Part shown: positions 30,512 through 40,867 of the stretch, one piece after another | Layout: each line of letters starts with the position of its first letter | Numbering within the stretch: the first letter of the stretch is position 1 | From: Paracoccus albicereus | GTDB taxonomy: Bacteria > Pseudomonadota > Alphaproteobacteria > Rhodobacterales > Rhodobacteraceae | Direction: 5' to 3' | DNA length: 64,000 nucleotides | Assembly (NCBI RefSeq): GCF_024359525.1 | Contig: NZ_JAKZEU010000004.1 | Coordinates: 186,001-250,000 of the forward strand | Notes under the pieces: generated by a model | The model's input: only the letters and a program-made list of their open reading frames with translations | Databases searched by the model: none | What the model was told of the DNA's origin: nothing | Translations under genes and position numbers: made by a program

Positions 30512-31870
30512 TTGATCAAATCCATTCTGCTCCGCTTGTACGGATATTATGCACGATTTCGTATCAACGTCTTGGCGGCGTTGGCCTGGTGGAAAACGCG
30601 CAAGCAGAAACCGGTCGTGCATTTCCAGACCGCGCGACAACCAGGTCAGCCCATCCTTTTGGCTGCGCTTTACGAAAAGGGCGTGCTGCGTCCCGACACG
30701 AGGCGTCTGATCGAAGCCGCACGCGAGCGCGGTGCCTACGTCCTCGTATCGAACACGATGCGGATCGCGGATCTAACGCAGCTCGATGGCCTGGTCGACT
30801 GTTATATCGAGCGCCCCAACTTCGGCCGCGACTTCGGCAGCTACAAGACGGCATTCACGCATCTGTTCGAACAAGGCTGGCATCAGGACTGCCCCCGCCT
30901 CCTGATGCTGAACGACAGCATCTTCTACACCAGCCAGGGGTTGGACGCGTTTCTCGACGCGATGTTCGGTTCTGAACAGGACGTGCTGGGAAGCACGGAG
31001 AATTTCGAGCATGAGTATCATCTAGGCTCTTTCTGCATCTCGATGTCAGGCAGGGTCCTGCGCGATCCGCGCTTCAGAAAATACTGGAACGACTACACGC
31101 TTTCGGACATCCGTCCCACGGTCATCCAGACTGGCGAGTTGGCCTTCAGCCGCGTGCTCAAGGCCTGCGCCGCATCACCGACACAGATCAGCGCCCTGTT
31201 CGGTGCATCGCGCTACATCAAGACGATCAGCAAGGACGACGAACTGGTCGATTTTACGCTGACAAACCATCTCGTATCGCCACGCAACCCCTGGCGAAGG
31301 GTGTCGCCGCAATCGACGATCGCGAGTCTGCTGGTCAATCACTTTGCCAGCGTACCGAGCCTTGCGCAGCAAAGCGATCTCATGCGCCGGGCCCGCATCG
31401 CTTCTGCGAACCTTGCCGAAAGCCCCTCTAGCCGGGTCATCGCGACCGGCGGAGCAGGCTCTGACCCGAGCCTTGACGTTCAGCCGGTGGGACCCGGAGG
31501 ATCCGACAGCCAGATGATCATCGGAACGATCGCGGATATGCGTCAGCTTCTGCGCCGCGAGATGGCCGACGACGACCCCCGCGCTGACCGTCTTCTGCAC
31601 GACTACGTCATCGGCGCGCTGAGCGAGGTATTTCTGCATGGCAGCCAGATCCACCAGAACGCGATCGTCCTGTTGAAGATGGGGTTGCCGATCGTGAAGC
31701 TCGACGGCCTATATCGCGGCATCTTCAACGTCGTCGACATGCATCGGATATCGTCGCAGCTACCCGAGGATGAGGCAGCGGAACTTGAAGGGCTGCTGCT
31801 TGAGCGCCCCTATGGCGGCGACACCTATTACGGCTGGCGCAAGATGGCCTACCGGCTGGGCTATCTATGA
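30512..31870 (+). CDS. RgpF-like polysaccharide biosynthesis protein
   Basis: The 452-residue protein has the rhamnan-synthesis-F type core IERPNFGRDFGSYKTAF (about 98-114) and LLMLNDSIFYTSQGL, both characteristic of the family that helps build rhamnose-containing or other surface glycans. A glycosyltransferase activity is likely but unproven. The start is TTG 30512, as no ATG lies near the family N-terminus. It overlaps the next gene, a sulfotransferase, by ATGA, so a sulfated surface glycan is a reasonable inference. Confidence 0.75.
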   Translation: MIKSILLRLYGYYARFRINVLAALAWWKTRKQKPVVHFQTARQPGQPILLAALYEKGVLRPDTRRLIEAARERGAYVLVSNTMRIADLTQLDGLVDCYIERPNFGRDFGSYKTAFTHLFEQGWHQDCPRLLMLNDSIFYTSQGLDAFLDAMFGSEQDVLGSTENFEHEYHLGSFCISMSGRVLRDPRFRKYWNDYTLSDIRPTVIQTGELAFSRVLKACAASPTQISALFGASRYIKTISKDDELVDFTLTNHLVSPRNPWRRVSPQSTIASLLVNHFASVPSLAQQSDLMRRARIASANLAESPSSRVIATGGAGSDPSLDVQPVGPGGSDSQMIIGTIADMRQLLRREMADDDPRADRLLHDYVIGALSEVFLHGSQIHQNAIVLLKMGLPIVKLDGLYRGIFNVVDMHRISSQLPEDEAAELEGLLLERPYGGDTYYGWRKMAYRLGYL

Positions 31871-32619
31871 TGCCTGCCGAAAATGGTCGACCGCTGGTCT
31901 GTTTTATTCATGTCCCCAAAACGGCCGGCTCAACCGTCAACAAGCTGTTGAAGGATCGGATGAACGGCTTGGCGCATGCGCAGTCGCTGCTGACCGACCA
32001 TGACAAGCTGGTCGAAAAGATAGAGGAGGTCGATTACCTCTCGGCCCACCTCACCTTTCGCAGGTTCCGCAAGGCGGTACACGATGCGACCGACCGTCCC
32101 CGACGCTTCTATACGTTGATCCGACGGCCGAACCGTCAGGTGATGTCGCACTATAACTGGCTGATCGAGATCTTTCACCGTTCGCCGGCCTTCTATGACG
32201 GCCATCCGCCCGAGATAAAGGCGATGTCGGAATCGATCCGCAACGCTGACAACAGCGATCCCGCAACGGTGATCGCCCTTCTGAAGCAGCACGCCGGTCT
32301 TTTTCTGAACGTGCAGTCGAATTACGTCGTGCCGGGTCCGCGGCGGGACCTGTCTGACGACGAGCTACGACACCTTTTGCGGCCCTACGTCCACATCGCT
32401 ACGCAGGACGGCCTTCCGCAACTGGTTCGCAAAATGACCGGCGAGGATTTCCTCGAAGGGACGAGGGTCAACAGTTCATCCTATCACTTCGATCCAGCAG
32501 TCTTCGATTCGCCGGAGATTCTGGCTTTCTTGGAAAAGCGCAACGCGCGTGACGATCAGCTCTATAGGATCGTGGCCGAGGCAGAGGCCTCAGGTACGCG
32601 CATCGCGCCGCAGAAGTAA
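31867..32619 (+). CDS. Sulfotransferase-family protein
   Basis: The 250-residue protein has the PAPS 5'-phosphosulfate-binding loop IHVPKTAGSTV at residues 14-24 and, near residue 85, a 3'-phosphate-type segment FYTLIRRPNRQVMSHYNWLI. This layout fits the sulfotransferase 2 family that sulfates carbohydrates. It overlaps the RgpF-like gene, so the acceptor is probably the same glycan. The acceptor cannot be named. Confidence 0.82.
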   Translation: MMPAENGRPLVCFIHVPKTAGSTVNKLLKDRMNGLAHAQSLLTDHDKLVEKIEEVDYLSAHLTFRRFRKAVHDATDRPRRFYTLIRRPNRQVMSHYNWLIEIFHRSPAFYDGHPPEIKAMSESIRNADNSDPATVIALLKQHAGLFLNVQSNYVVPGPRRDLSDDELRHLLRPYVHIATQDGLPQLVRKMTGEDFLEGTRVNSSSYHFDPAVFDSPEILAFLEKRNARDDQLYRIVAEAEASGTRIAPQK

Positions 32620-32681
32620 TCGCGGGCTTGACGCGACTGGCGAGCGCCTTGGCGCTTGGCGTCAGGCTGAAATAAGGATGA

Positions 32682-32768
32682 TGGTGCGGTCGAGAAGACT
32701 CGAACTTCCACTCCGGTTAAGGAACAGCGACCTCAACGCTGCGCGTCTACCAATTCCGCCACGACCGC
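32682..32768 (-). tRNA. tRNA-Leu (anticodon GAG)
   Basis: On the minus strand the 87-nt gene folds into acceptor GCGGTCG / CGACCGC, D-arm with AATTGGTAGA, anticodon stem CAGCG/CGCTG around loop TTGAGGT (anticodon GAG), a long class II variable arm, and T-arm GGAAG-TTCGAGT-CTTCT. CCA is encoded (TGG at 32682-32684 on the plus strand). Confidence 0.95.
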
Positions 32769-32855
32769 ACGTTCGGGCATCGCGCGGGGTGATAGCGACT
32801 TGCGCGGCGCTTGAAAAGAGGACTTTTGTCATTTCGACGCGGAAGGAGCGATGAC

Positions 32856-33566
32856 ATGGACGGAGTGGGCCGCGAAAGCGACGGCGCGACAGTCGCGAAC
32901 GAGCGATCAGGCTCGCTGGACGTCGAATGGACCGTTGCTCCGGGGCTGACCGACTATGACGAGGCCGTTGCCTTCATGGAAGCGCGGGTCGCCCGGATCG
33001 GCGCGGGAACGGCGCCCGAACTGGTCTGGTTCGTCGAACATCCGCCCCTTTACACGGCGGGAACCAGCGCGCGCGACGCCGACCTTCTCGACGCGCGCTT
33101 TCCCGTTCACACCGCGGGCCGCGGCGGACAATACACCTATCACGGGCCTGGACAGCGGGTCGTTTACGTCATGCTCGACCTGAACAGGCGCGGCCGGGAC
33201 GTTCGCGCTTTCGTGGCGGCCCTCGAGGGTTGGGTCATCGACGCGCTGGCCGAATTCGGCGTGACGGGCGAGGTTCGTCCCGGCCGCGTCGGTGTGTGGG
33301 TGCAACGCCCCCAGAAACCGCCTCTGGTCGACGGCACTGTGCGCGAGGACAAGATCGCGGCCATCGGCGTCAAGTTGCGTCGCTGGGTCAGCTTCCACGG
33401 GATTTCGATCAATGTCGAACCGAACCTCGGCCATTACGACGGCATCGTGCCTTGCGGCATCTCGGGCCATGGCGTGACCAGTCTTGTCGATCTGGGCCTG
33501 CCGGTGACGATGGACGACCTTGATCTGTCGCTGCGGAACACGTTCACGCGAAACTTCGGATCATAG
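32856..33566 (+). CDS. lipB: Octanoyl-[acyl-carrier-protein]:protein octanoyltransferase
   Basis: The 236-residue enzyme moves octanoate from acyl-carrier protein to lipoyl domains. It has [20 protein letters not shown] (89-108), the catalytic Lys166 in [15 protein letters not shown] and Cys200 in [15 protein letters not shown]. Start: ATG 32856 after GGAAGGAGCG. The N-terminal 20 residues are longer than in E. coli LipB. Confidence 0.95.
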   Translation: MDGVGRESDGATVANERSGSLDVEWTVAPGLTDYDEAVAFMEARVARIGAGTAPELVWFVEHPPLYTAGTSARDADLLDARFPVHTAGRGGQYTYHGPGQRVVYVMLDLNRRGRDVRAFVAALEGWVIDALAEFGVTGEVRPGRVGVWVQRPQKPPLVDGTVREDKIAAIGVKLRRWVSFHGISINVEPNLGHYDGIVPCGISGHGVTSLVDLGLPVTMDDLDLSLRNTFTRNFGS

Positions 33567-33670
33567 CCCCATGTGCGACGTTTTTACGGTTTTTCTGACA
33601 CGATGGGCCATGCTACCCAAGTCTTGAGGGAGATGGATACAGCCCGCGAGCCAATCCAAGGAAGGACATC

Positions 33671-34141
33671 ATGAAACTCACTATGATCGCGCTGGCCGGC
33701 GTCGCATTCGCGGCCCCCGCCTTTGCCCAGGACGCCAGCGTCGGCGAACAGGAATTCCGCAAGTGCAAGGCTTGCCACATGATCCAGGACGATGCCGGGA
33801 CCGACATCGTCAAGGGCGGCAAGACCGGACCCAACCTTTATGGCGTCGTCGGCCGCGCGGCAGGGTCCCAGGAAGGCTTCAACTATTCCGACGCGCTGAT
33901 CGCCTTGGGCGAGGCAGGTGAAGTCTGGACCGAAGAAGATCTTGCAGCCTACATCACCGACCCGAACGCTTTCGTGCAGGAAAAGACCGGGGACGACTCG
34001 CTCAAGACCAAGATGACGTTCAAGATGCGCAAGAATCAGGCCGACGTCGTGGCGTTCCTCGCCGCGAATTCGCCTGATGCGGCTGCAGGTGGCGATGCGG
34101 CGGCCGATGGCGCCGAGGCGGAAGCCCCCGCAAGCAACTGA
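33671..34141 (+). CDS. cycA: Periplasmic cytochrome c-550
   Basis: The 156-residue precursor has a signal peptide (cleavage after AFA, residue 19), the haem-binding KCKACH (Cys32, Cys35, His36), KGGKTGPNLYGVVGR and the distal Met ligand in KTKMTFKM. It resembles Paracoccus denitrificans cytochrome c-550 along its whole length, including an Ala/Glu/Gly-rich tail. It carries electrons from the bc1 complex to terminal oxidases. AAGGAAGGACATC precedes the ATG. The aa3 oxidase subunit I gene follows 205 bp downstream. Confidence 0.93.
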   Translation: MKLTMIALAGVAFAAPAFAQDASVGEQEFRKCKACHMIQDDAGTDIVKGGKTGPNLYGVVGRAAGSQEGFNYSDALIALGEAGEVWTEEDLAAYITDPNAFVQEKTGDDSLKTKMTFKMRKNQADVVAFLAANSPDAAAGGDAAADGAEAEAPASN

Positions 34142-34175
34142 TCCCGCACGGAACCGCAGCGCCACAAGCGTCTGA

Positions 34176-36023
<1,848 letters not shown>

Positions 36024-36042
36024 GCGTGCGGGTGATCAAATC

Positions 36043-36071
36043 ACGGCCCCGGAGCGATCCGGGGCCGTTTT
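36043..36071 (+). terminator. Terminator after ctaD
   Basis: Perfect 10-bp stem ACGGCCCCGG / CCGGGGCCGT with loop AGCGAT, followed by TTTTGC. It starts 19 bp after the ctaD stop codon. Confidence 0.9.
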
Positions 36072-36101
36072 GCGTAGCATCGAGGGAATTGGGGGCGCCA
36101 G

Positions 36102-36578
36102 ATGCCCTATAGCTGGTCGATCGAGAATGGGGCGCAGGTTCTGCGGGCGAGGCCGCACCGATCCCTGCCCCGCAAGGGCTTCGTCTGGTTCATCGGCATC
36201 ACAGCGGTCCTGTTTCTTCTGCCGCTCATGGCAGTCGTCGGGACCGTCGTTCTGTGGGGTCTTCTGCCCTTCATCGTCATCGCCGTCGCAGGTGTCTGGA
36301 TCGGACTGGAGCGGACCTATCGCACAGGGCGAACCACCGAGATCCTACACTTGACGAGAGACAGCCTTGATCTGCGAAGAAGCGATGCGGGACGTGACGA
36401 CCGGATCTGGCACGCAAATCCGTATTGGGTGCGCGCGATCCTGCGGCGCGGCCCGGTCGAAAGCTACCTGACGCTGACGGACGGCCAAAGGGAACTCGAA
36501 CTCGGCTCGTTCCTCACGCCCGACGAACGGCGCAGCCTTCACGATGACCTGCTACGCCGCTTGGCCGACCTTCGCTGA
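36102..36578 (+). CDS. DUF2244 family membrane protein
   Basis: The 158-residue protein has a short N-terminal region with SLPRKGFVWFIG, two adjacent membrane helices (about 27-68) and a hydrophilic C-terminal half beginning RTYRTGRTTEILHLTRDSLDL. This matches the DUF2244 layout common in Rhodobacteraceae, often near cytochrome oxidase genes. Function unknown. It converges on the DUF3008 gene. Confidence 0.8.
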   Translation: MPYSWSIENGAQVLRARPHRSLPRKGFVWFIGITAVLFLLPLMAVVGTVVLWGLLPFIVIAVAGVWIGLERTYRTGRTTEILHLTRDSLDLRRSDAGRDDRIWHANPYWVRAILRRGPVESYLTLTDGQRELELGSFLTPDERRSLHDDLLRRLADLR

Positions 36579-36584
36579 GCGGGA

Positions 36585-36776
36585 TCAATCGTCGTCTTCT
36601 ACCTTGTCGGGCAGATCGTTGAGATCGGTCGAGGCGAAATCCTCGAGCTCATCCTCGCTCATCGAATCGTACATGTCCTTTGATGCGCCCTGAAGCTCGC
36701 TGACCTTCGTGTCACCGCGTTTCGCGGACAGAGCCGCACCGGCGGCGCGTTGCTGTGCCTTGGATTTTGCGGGCAT
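36585..36776 (-). CDS. DUF3008 family small protein
   Basis: This 63-residue protein begins MPAKSKAQQRAAGAALSAKR and continues with GASKDMYDSMSEDELEDFAS, which is the conserved body of DUF3008 proteins. AAGGAGGATCACC precedes the ATG at 36776. Basic N-terminus and acidic C-terminus; function unknown. Confidence 0.85.
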   Translation of the reverse strand: MPAKSKAQQRAAGAALSAKRGDTKVSELQGASKDMYDSMSEDELEDFASTDLNDLPDKVEDDD

Positions 36777-36841
36777 GGTGATCCTCCTTGATTCACCCAG
36801 CCTCAACGCAACGATCGCTCAAAGGTTCGAAAAGGCCTCGC

Positions 36842-37303
36842 TCACATCAACCGCTGCTTGACCATCGGGCCGACGGCGCCAAAATCCATCTGGCCGGCAT
36901 GGCGCGTGCGCAGTTCGCCCATGACGCGGCCCAAGTCGCGCAGCGACGTCGCTCCCAGGTCGGCGATCGCCTTGTCGATGGCGGTCTCGATCTCCGTCTC
37001 ATCCAGTTGCCGCGGCAGGTATTCCTGGATGATCTTGATCTCGTCCAGTTCCTTCTCGGCCAACTCCAGCCGCCCGCCTTCTTCGTAAGCCTTGGCGGAT
37101 TCCTGGCGCTGCTTCACCATCTTGGACATGATCGCGACCAGATCGGCATCGGTCAGCGCCTGTTCCTCGCCCACCTCGCTTCGTGCAGCGATCTCCCGGT
37201 CCTTCACCGCAGCGCCGATCAGGCGCAGCGTGGACAGCCGCGTCGCGTCCTTCGCCTTCATCGCCTCCTTGGTGGCGTGTTGCAGCCTTGCTCGCAGTTC
37301 CAT
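36842..37303 (-). CDS. GatB/YqeY domain protein
   Basis: The 153-residue protein has the YqeY fold: RLSTLRLIGAAVKDREIAAR near residue 22, a coiled middle (AKAYEEGGRLELAEKELDEI), EYLPRQLDE and a C-terminal DFGAVGPMVKQRL. The domain is related to the tail of GatB, which binds tRNA in amidotransferases. Function of the stand-alone form is unclear. It is divergent from carA. Confidence 0.9.
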   Translation of the reverse strand: MELRARLQHATKEAMKAKDATRLSTLRLIGAAVKDREIAARSEVGEEQALTDADLVAIMSKMVKQRQESAKAYEEGGRLELAEKELDEIKIIQEYLPRQLDETEIETAIDKAIADLGATSLRDLGRVMGELRTRHAGQMDFGAVGPMVKQRLM

Positions 37304-37439
37304 GTGCGATGGTCCTCTGGCAGCCAAAGCTCGCCAACTAATGCTAGGAGCGCGCTTATTCAAGCCGGTGTCCACCTTGACCGCACGGCGCGAGGCCCCT
37401 ATTCACCGGCAGATTTCAGAACAGCCCCGAGGTGCCGCC

Positions 37440-38609
37440 ATGGCCGACCGCCCCACCGCCTGCCTCGTGCTCGCCGATGGCACGATCTTCTACGGCAAGG
37501 GTTTCGGCGCCACCGGTGAGGTGGTGGCCGAGCTTGTCTTCAACACCGCAATGACCGGCTACCAGGAGATCATGACCGATCCCTCGTACGCTAGCCAGGT
37601 CGTGACGTTCACCTTCCCCCACATCGGCAATACCGGCATCACCACCGAGGATGACGAGGCGCCCGAGCCCGTCGCCGCCGGAATGATCGTGAAATGGGAC
37701 CCGACCGAGCCGTCGAACTGGCGCGCGATGGGCGATCTGCCCGATTGGCTGGCCAAGGGCGGGCGCATCGGCATGGGCGGCGTGGACAGTCGCCGCCTCA
37801 CGCGTGCGATCCGGCTGCAGGGCGCGCCCCACGTGGTCCTCGCCCATGATCCTGACGGCAATTTCGACGTAGCGGGCATGGTTGCGCGTGCACGCGACTG
37901 GAAAGGGCTTGTCGGCCTCGATCTCGCAAAGGATGTGAGCTGCCGGCAAAGCTATCAGTGGCGTCAGGGCACCTGGGAATGGGGCGAAGGCTTCGGCGAG
38001 ACCGCGGACGAACATGGTCATGCCCCCTTCAAGGTGGTGGCGCTCGATTACGGCGCCAAGCGCAACATCCTGCGCTCGCTGGCCGAGCAAGGGGCGGATG
38101 TCACGGTCCTGCCGGCCAGCGCAACCGCCGAAGAGGTTCTGGCGCATCAGCCCGACGGCGTGTTCCTGTCCAACGGACCCGGCGATCCGGCGGCCACCGG
38201 CGCATACGCGGTGCCGATGATTCGCGAATTGCTGGACCGCGACATGCCGATCTTCGGAATCTGCCTAGGGCACCAGATGCTGGCCCTCGCGCTTGGTGCA
38301 AAGACGGTCAAGATGAACCACGGTCACCACGGCGCGAACCATCCGGTCAAGGATGTCGAAAGCGGCCGCGTGATGATCACCTCGATGAACCATGGCTTCG
38401 CGGTCGACAGCCAGTCGCTGCCCGTGGGCGTGGTCGAAACGCATGTCAGCCTTTTCGACGGCAGCAATTGCGGCATCCGGGTCGACGGCAAGCCGGTGTT
38501 TTCGGTCCAGCATCACCCCGAGGCCTCGCCCGGTCCGCAGGACAGCCTCTATCTGTTCCGTCGCTTTGCCGATGCGATGCAGGTACGGCGGGACGCTCAG
38601 GCAGGCTGA
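37440..38609 (+). CDS. carA: Carbamoyl-phosphate synthase small subunit
   Basis: The 389-residue glutaminase subunit supplies ammonia to CarB for arginine and pyrimidine synthesis. Seen: the N-terminal LVLADGTIFYGKGFGATGEV, TAMTGYQEIMTDPSYASQVV, and the class I glutamine amidotransferase site GICLGHQ with nucleophile Cys, plus QHHPEASPGP with the catalytic His and Glu. The start ATG 37440 follows GAGGTGCCGCC. CarB is not in the window. Confidence 0.96.
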   Translation: MADRPTACLVLADGTIFYGKGFGATGEVVAELVFNTAMTGYQEIMTDPSYASQVVTFTFPHIGNTGITTEDDEAPEPVAAGMIVKWDPTEPSNWRAMGDLPDWLAKGGRIGMGGVDSRRLTRAIRLQGAPHVVLAHDPDGNFDVAGMVARARDWKGLVGLDLAKDVSCRQSYQWRQGTWEWGEGFGETADEHGHAPFKVVALDYGAKRNILRSLAEQGADVTVLPASATAEEVLAHQPDGVFLSNGPGDPAATGAYAVPMIRELLDRDMPIFGICLGHQMLALALGAKTVKMNHGHHGANHPVKDVESGRVMITSMNHGFAVDSQSLPVGVVETHVSLFDGSNCGIRVDGKPVFSVQHHPEASPGPQDSLYLFRRFADAMQVRRDAQAG

Positions 38610-38644
38610 AGCCCCTTGGGGCCGTCCACGCGGCGAACAGGCGC

Positions 38645-38659
38645 TTAACCCCTTCTTAA
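38645..38659 (+). promoter_or_regulatory. CtrA-type binding site (exact TTAA-N7-TTAA)
   Basis: TTAACCCCTTCTTAA matches the CtrA consensus TTAA-N7-TTAA at all eight defined bases, ending 41 bp before the start of the MshEN-glycosyltransferase gene. Binding by CtrA is inferred from the motif only. Confidence 0.55.
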
Positions 38660-38700
38660 CGGCTTTCGTGTCACCACGGGGCGACCAGAAGGGGAATCGC

Positions 38701-40863
38701 ATGATGAATGTCTTCGCCCGAAACGGCCGCCGGCAGAATGTCGTGCCGCTGCAGCCGAACCTGACGCCCCGAAACCTGACGGCGCCAGATGGCGATGCGC
38801 CGCCGCCCATCGATCAGAACGGCGCGACGCTCGCTCCGCGAAACCTGCGGCCGCTGGGCCAGATCCTGCTGGAAGAAGGTGCGGTCCGCGAAGGCGACCT
38901 GCTGAAGGCGACCGTGCTGCGACGCCGTCAGGACGCGCGCCTTGGCGAGATCCTTCTGGCGCATGGCTGGGTGACGGAGGCGGCACTTGGTAAGGCACTG
39001 TCCCGGCAATGGCGCACTTCGGTCATCGATCTTCTGGCGACACCACCCGACCCGCGGCTGATCGACGCGGCAGGTGCGCAATTCTGCCTGAACCGCGGAA
39101 TCGTTCCGTGGCGCAGGCTGGGTGGCGTAACCTGGGTCGCGACCTCGCGACCCGACGAATTCGACGCGCTGATCCCGTCCCTGCCACGCGCCTTCGGCAC
39201 CGTGCGGATGCTGATCTGCGAGGCTGTCCAGGGGCAGGAAGCGATCCTCGCCACGCGCCGCGGTCAACTGATCCGCCAGGCGGAAATGCGTGTGCCTGCA
39301 GACCAGAGTTGTCGCAGTCAGGATTCGAAACGCACGACGCGCATCGCCATCGCCGCGATCGCGACCGCCGCGCTGGCATTCACGCTGATGCCGATCGTTA
39401 CCGTTGCGCTGCTGACGATCTGGGCGATCGCCGCAATGCTCGCGTCGACGATGGTCAAGATTTCTACGCTGGTCGCCGCGGTCCGCGGCGCCCACGCCCA
39501 GGAGCTTGAGGAGAGCCGCTACGGCAAGGCGCGCACGGCCGTGCCGGAATTCACCGGGCCGCTGCCGGTGATCTCGGTCATGGTGCCGCTGTTTCGCGAA
39601 AGCGACATCGCCGGCCGACTGGTGGAACGACTGTCGCGCCTGGATTATCCGCGTGAACTGACCGACATCCTGCTGGTCGTTGAAGAACGCGACGACACGA
39701 CGCGCGATGCGCTGCGGGGTGCGGCATTGCCGCGCTGGATGCGCGTCGTCGTGGTGCCAGAGGGACCGATCCAGACGAAGCCGCGGGCGATGAACTTCGC
39801 GCTGAACTTCTGTCGCGGATCGATAATCGGGGTATGGGACGCCGAGGATCGCCCCGAACGCGACCAGCTTCACCGGGTCGCTCGCGGTTTTCATGCTGCA
39901 GACCCGGACGTCGCTTGCCTTCAGGGCGCGCTGGATTTCTACAACCCGCGCACCAACCTGATGGCGCGCTGCTTCACCATCGAATACGCCACTTGGTTCC
40001 GCGCCTATCTTCCTGGCCTCGCCCGGATGCGTCTGATTGTACCGCTGGGTGGTACGACCCTGTTCTTCCGCCGCGACGCACTGGATCAGGTTGGCGGTTG
40101 GGACGCCTGGAACGTGACCGAAGACGCCGATCTGGGCGTGCGTCTGGTCAGGCACGGCTGGCGAACAGAAATCATCCCGACCACCACCGATGAAGAGGCG
40201 AATTGCCGTCCCCTGCCCTGGATCAAGCAGCGCTCACGCTGGATCAAGGGCTTCGCGCTGACCTGGGCCGTCCATATGCGCGACCCGCGGCGGCTGTGGC
40301 GCGAGCTTGGACCAGCGCGCTTCATCGGTATGCAGGTGCAGCTGTTCGGTTCCGTCTCGCAGCAATTGCTTGCACCATTGCTATGGAGCTTCTGGTTGCT
40401 CGCGTTCGGGCTGCCGCATCCGCTGGCCACTAGCCTCTCCACGATGCTTGGGGGCTACGGCGTGATGACGCTGGTCGGCATCTTCATCGCGGCCGAGGCG
40501 ATCAGCATCGTCGCCAGCCTCTGGGCCGTGCGCGGGGCGAAACACCGCCATCTGCGACTGTTCGTGCCGCTGATGCATTTCTACAATGTCCTCGCCTGTT
40601 TCGCAGCATGGAAGGCGATCTACGAGGTGGTGACGCGGCCGTTCTATTGGGACAAGACCACCCATGGTGTGTTCGAGGCGAGCCTGAAAGACGCAACCGC
40701 CGATGCGGCGCAAGCCGAGGCCGGGACGGTGCAGATCCCGATGCTCGGGCCGATCGGGGGACGGTCGCTCGACGACGTGGCAGCGGATCGTGGAGAGCCG
40801 CAAAGGCCGGCGGCGAATGCGGCAATCGAAGACGCATCACTGCCCATCGCGACGGCGGTCTGA
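38701..40863 (+). CDS. Glycosyltransferase family 2 membrane protein with N-terminal MshEN-like domain
   Basis: The 720-residue protein combines an N-terminal domain like the start of type II/IV secretion ATPases (LGQILLEEGAVREGDLLKAT, LGEILLAHGWVTEAALGKAL; about 50-170), two membrane helices near 215-255, a GT2 catalytic domain at about 285-500 (ISVMVPLFRESDIAGRLVER, VWDAEDRPE, NVTEDADLGVRLV, QRSRWIKG) and C-terminal helices at about 545-660. MshEN domains bind cyclic di-GMP in some proteins, so regulated synthesis of an extracellular polysaccharide is plausible but unproven. Start: ATG 38701 after a CtrA-type site. Confidence 0.82.
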   Translation: MMNVFARNGRRQNVVPLQPNLTPRNLTAPDGDAPPPIDQNGATLAPRNLRPLGQILLEEGAVREGDLLKATVLRRRQDARLGEILLAHGWVTEAALGKALSRQWRTSVIDLLATPPDPRLIDAAGAQFCLNRGIVPWRRLGGVTWVATSRPDEFDALIPSLPRAFGTVRMLICEAVQGQEAILATRRGQLIRQAEMRVPADQSCRSQDSKRTTRIAIAAIATAALAFTLMPIVTVALLTIWAIAAMLASTMVKISTLVAAVRGAHAQELEESRYGKARTAVPEFTGPLPVISVMVPLFRESDIAGRLVERLSRLDYPRELTDILLVVEERDDTTRDALRGAALPRWMRVVVVPEGPIQTKPRAMNFALNFCRGSIIGVWDAEDRPERDQLHRVARGFHAADPDVACLQGALDFYNPRTNLMARCFTIEYATWFRAYLPGLARMRLIVPLGGTTLFFRRDALDQVGGWDAWNVTEDADLGVRLVRHGWRTEIIPTTTDEEANCRPLPWIKQRSRWIKGFALTWAVHMRDPRRLWRELGPARFIGMQVQLFGSVSQQLLAPLLWSFWLLAFGLPHPLATSLSTMLGGYGVMTLVGIFIAAEAISIVASLWAVRGAKHRHLRLFVPLMHFYNVLACFAAWKAIYEVVTRPFYWDKTTHGVFEASLKDATADAAQAEAGTVQIPMLGPIGGRSLDDVAADRGEPQRPAANAAIEDASLPIATAV

Positions 40864-40867
40864 ACCC

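Noticed and set aside
32640..32680. Terminator at the AGCGCC-TT-GGCGCT palindrome after the sulfotransferase
   Set aside because: The loop of two bases is too small and no T-tract follows on either strand.
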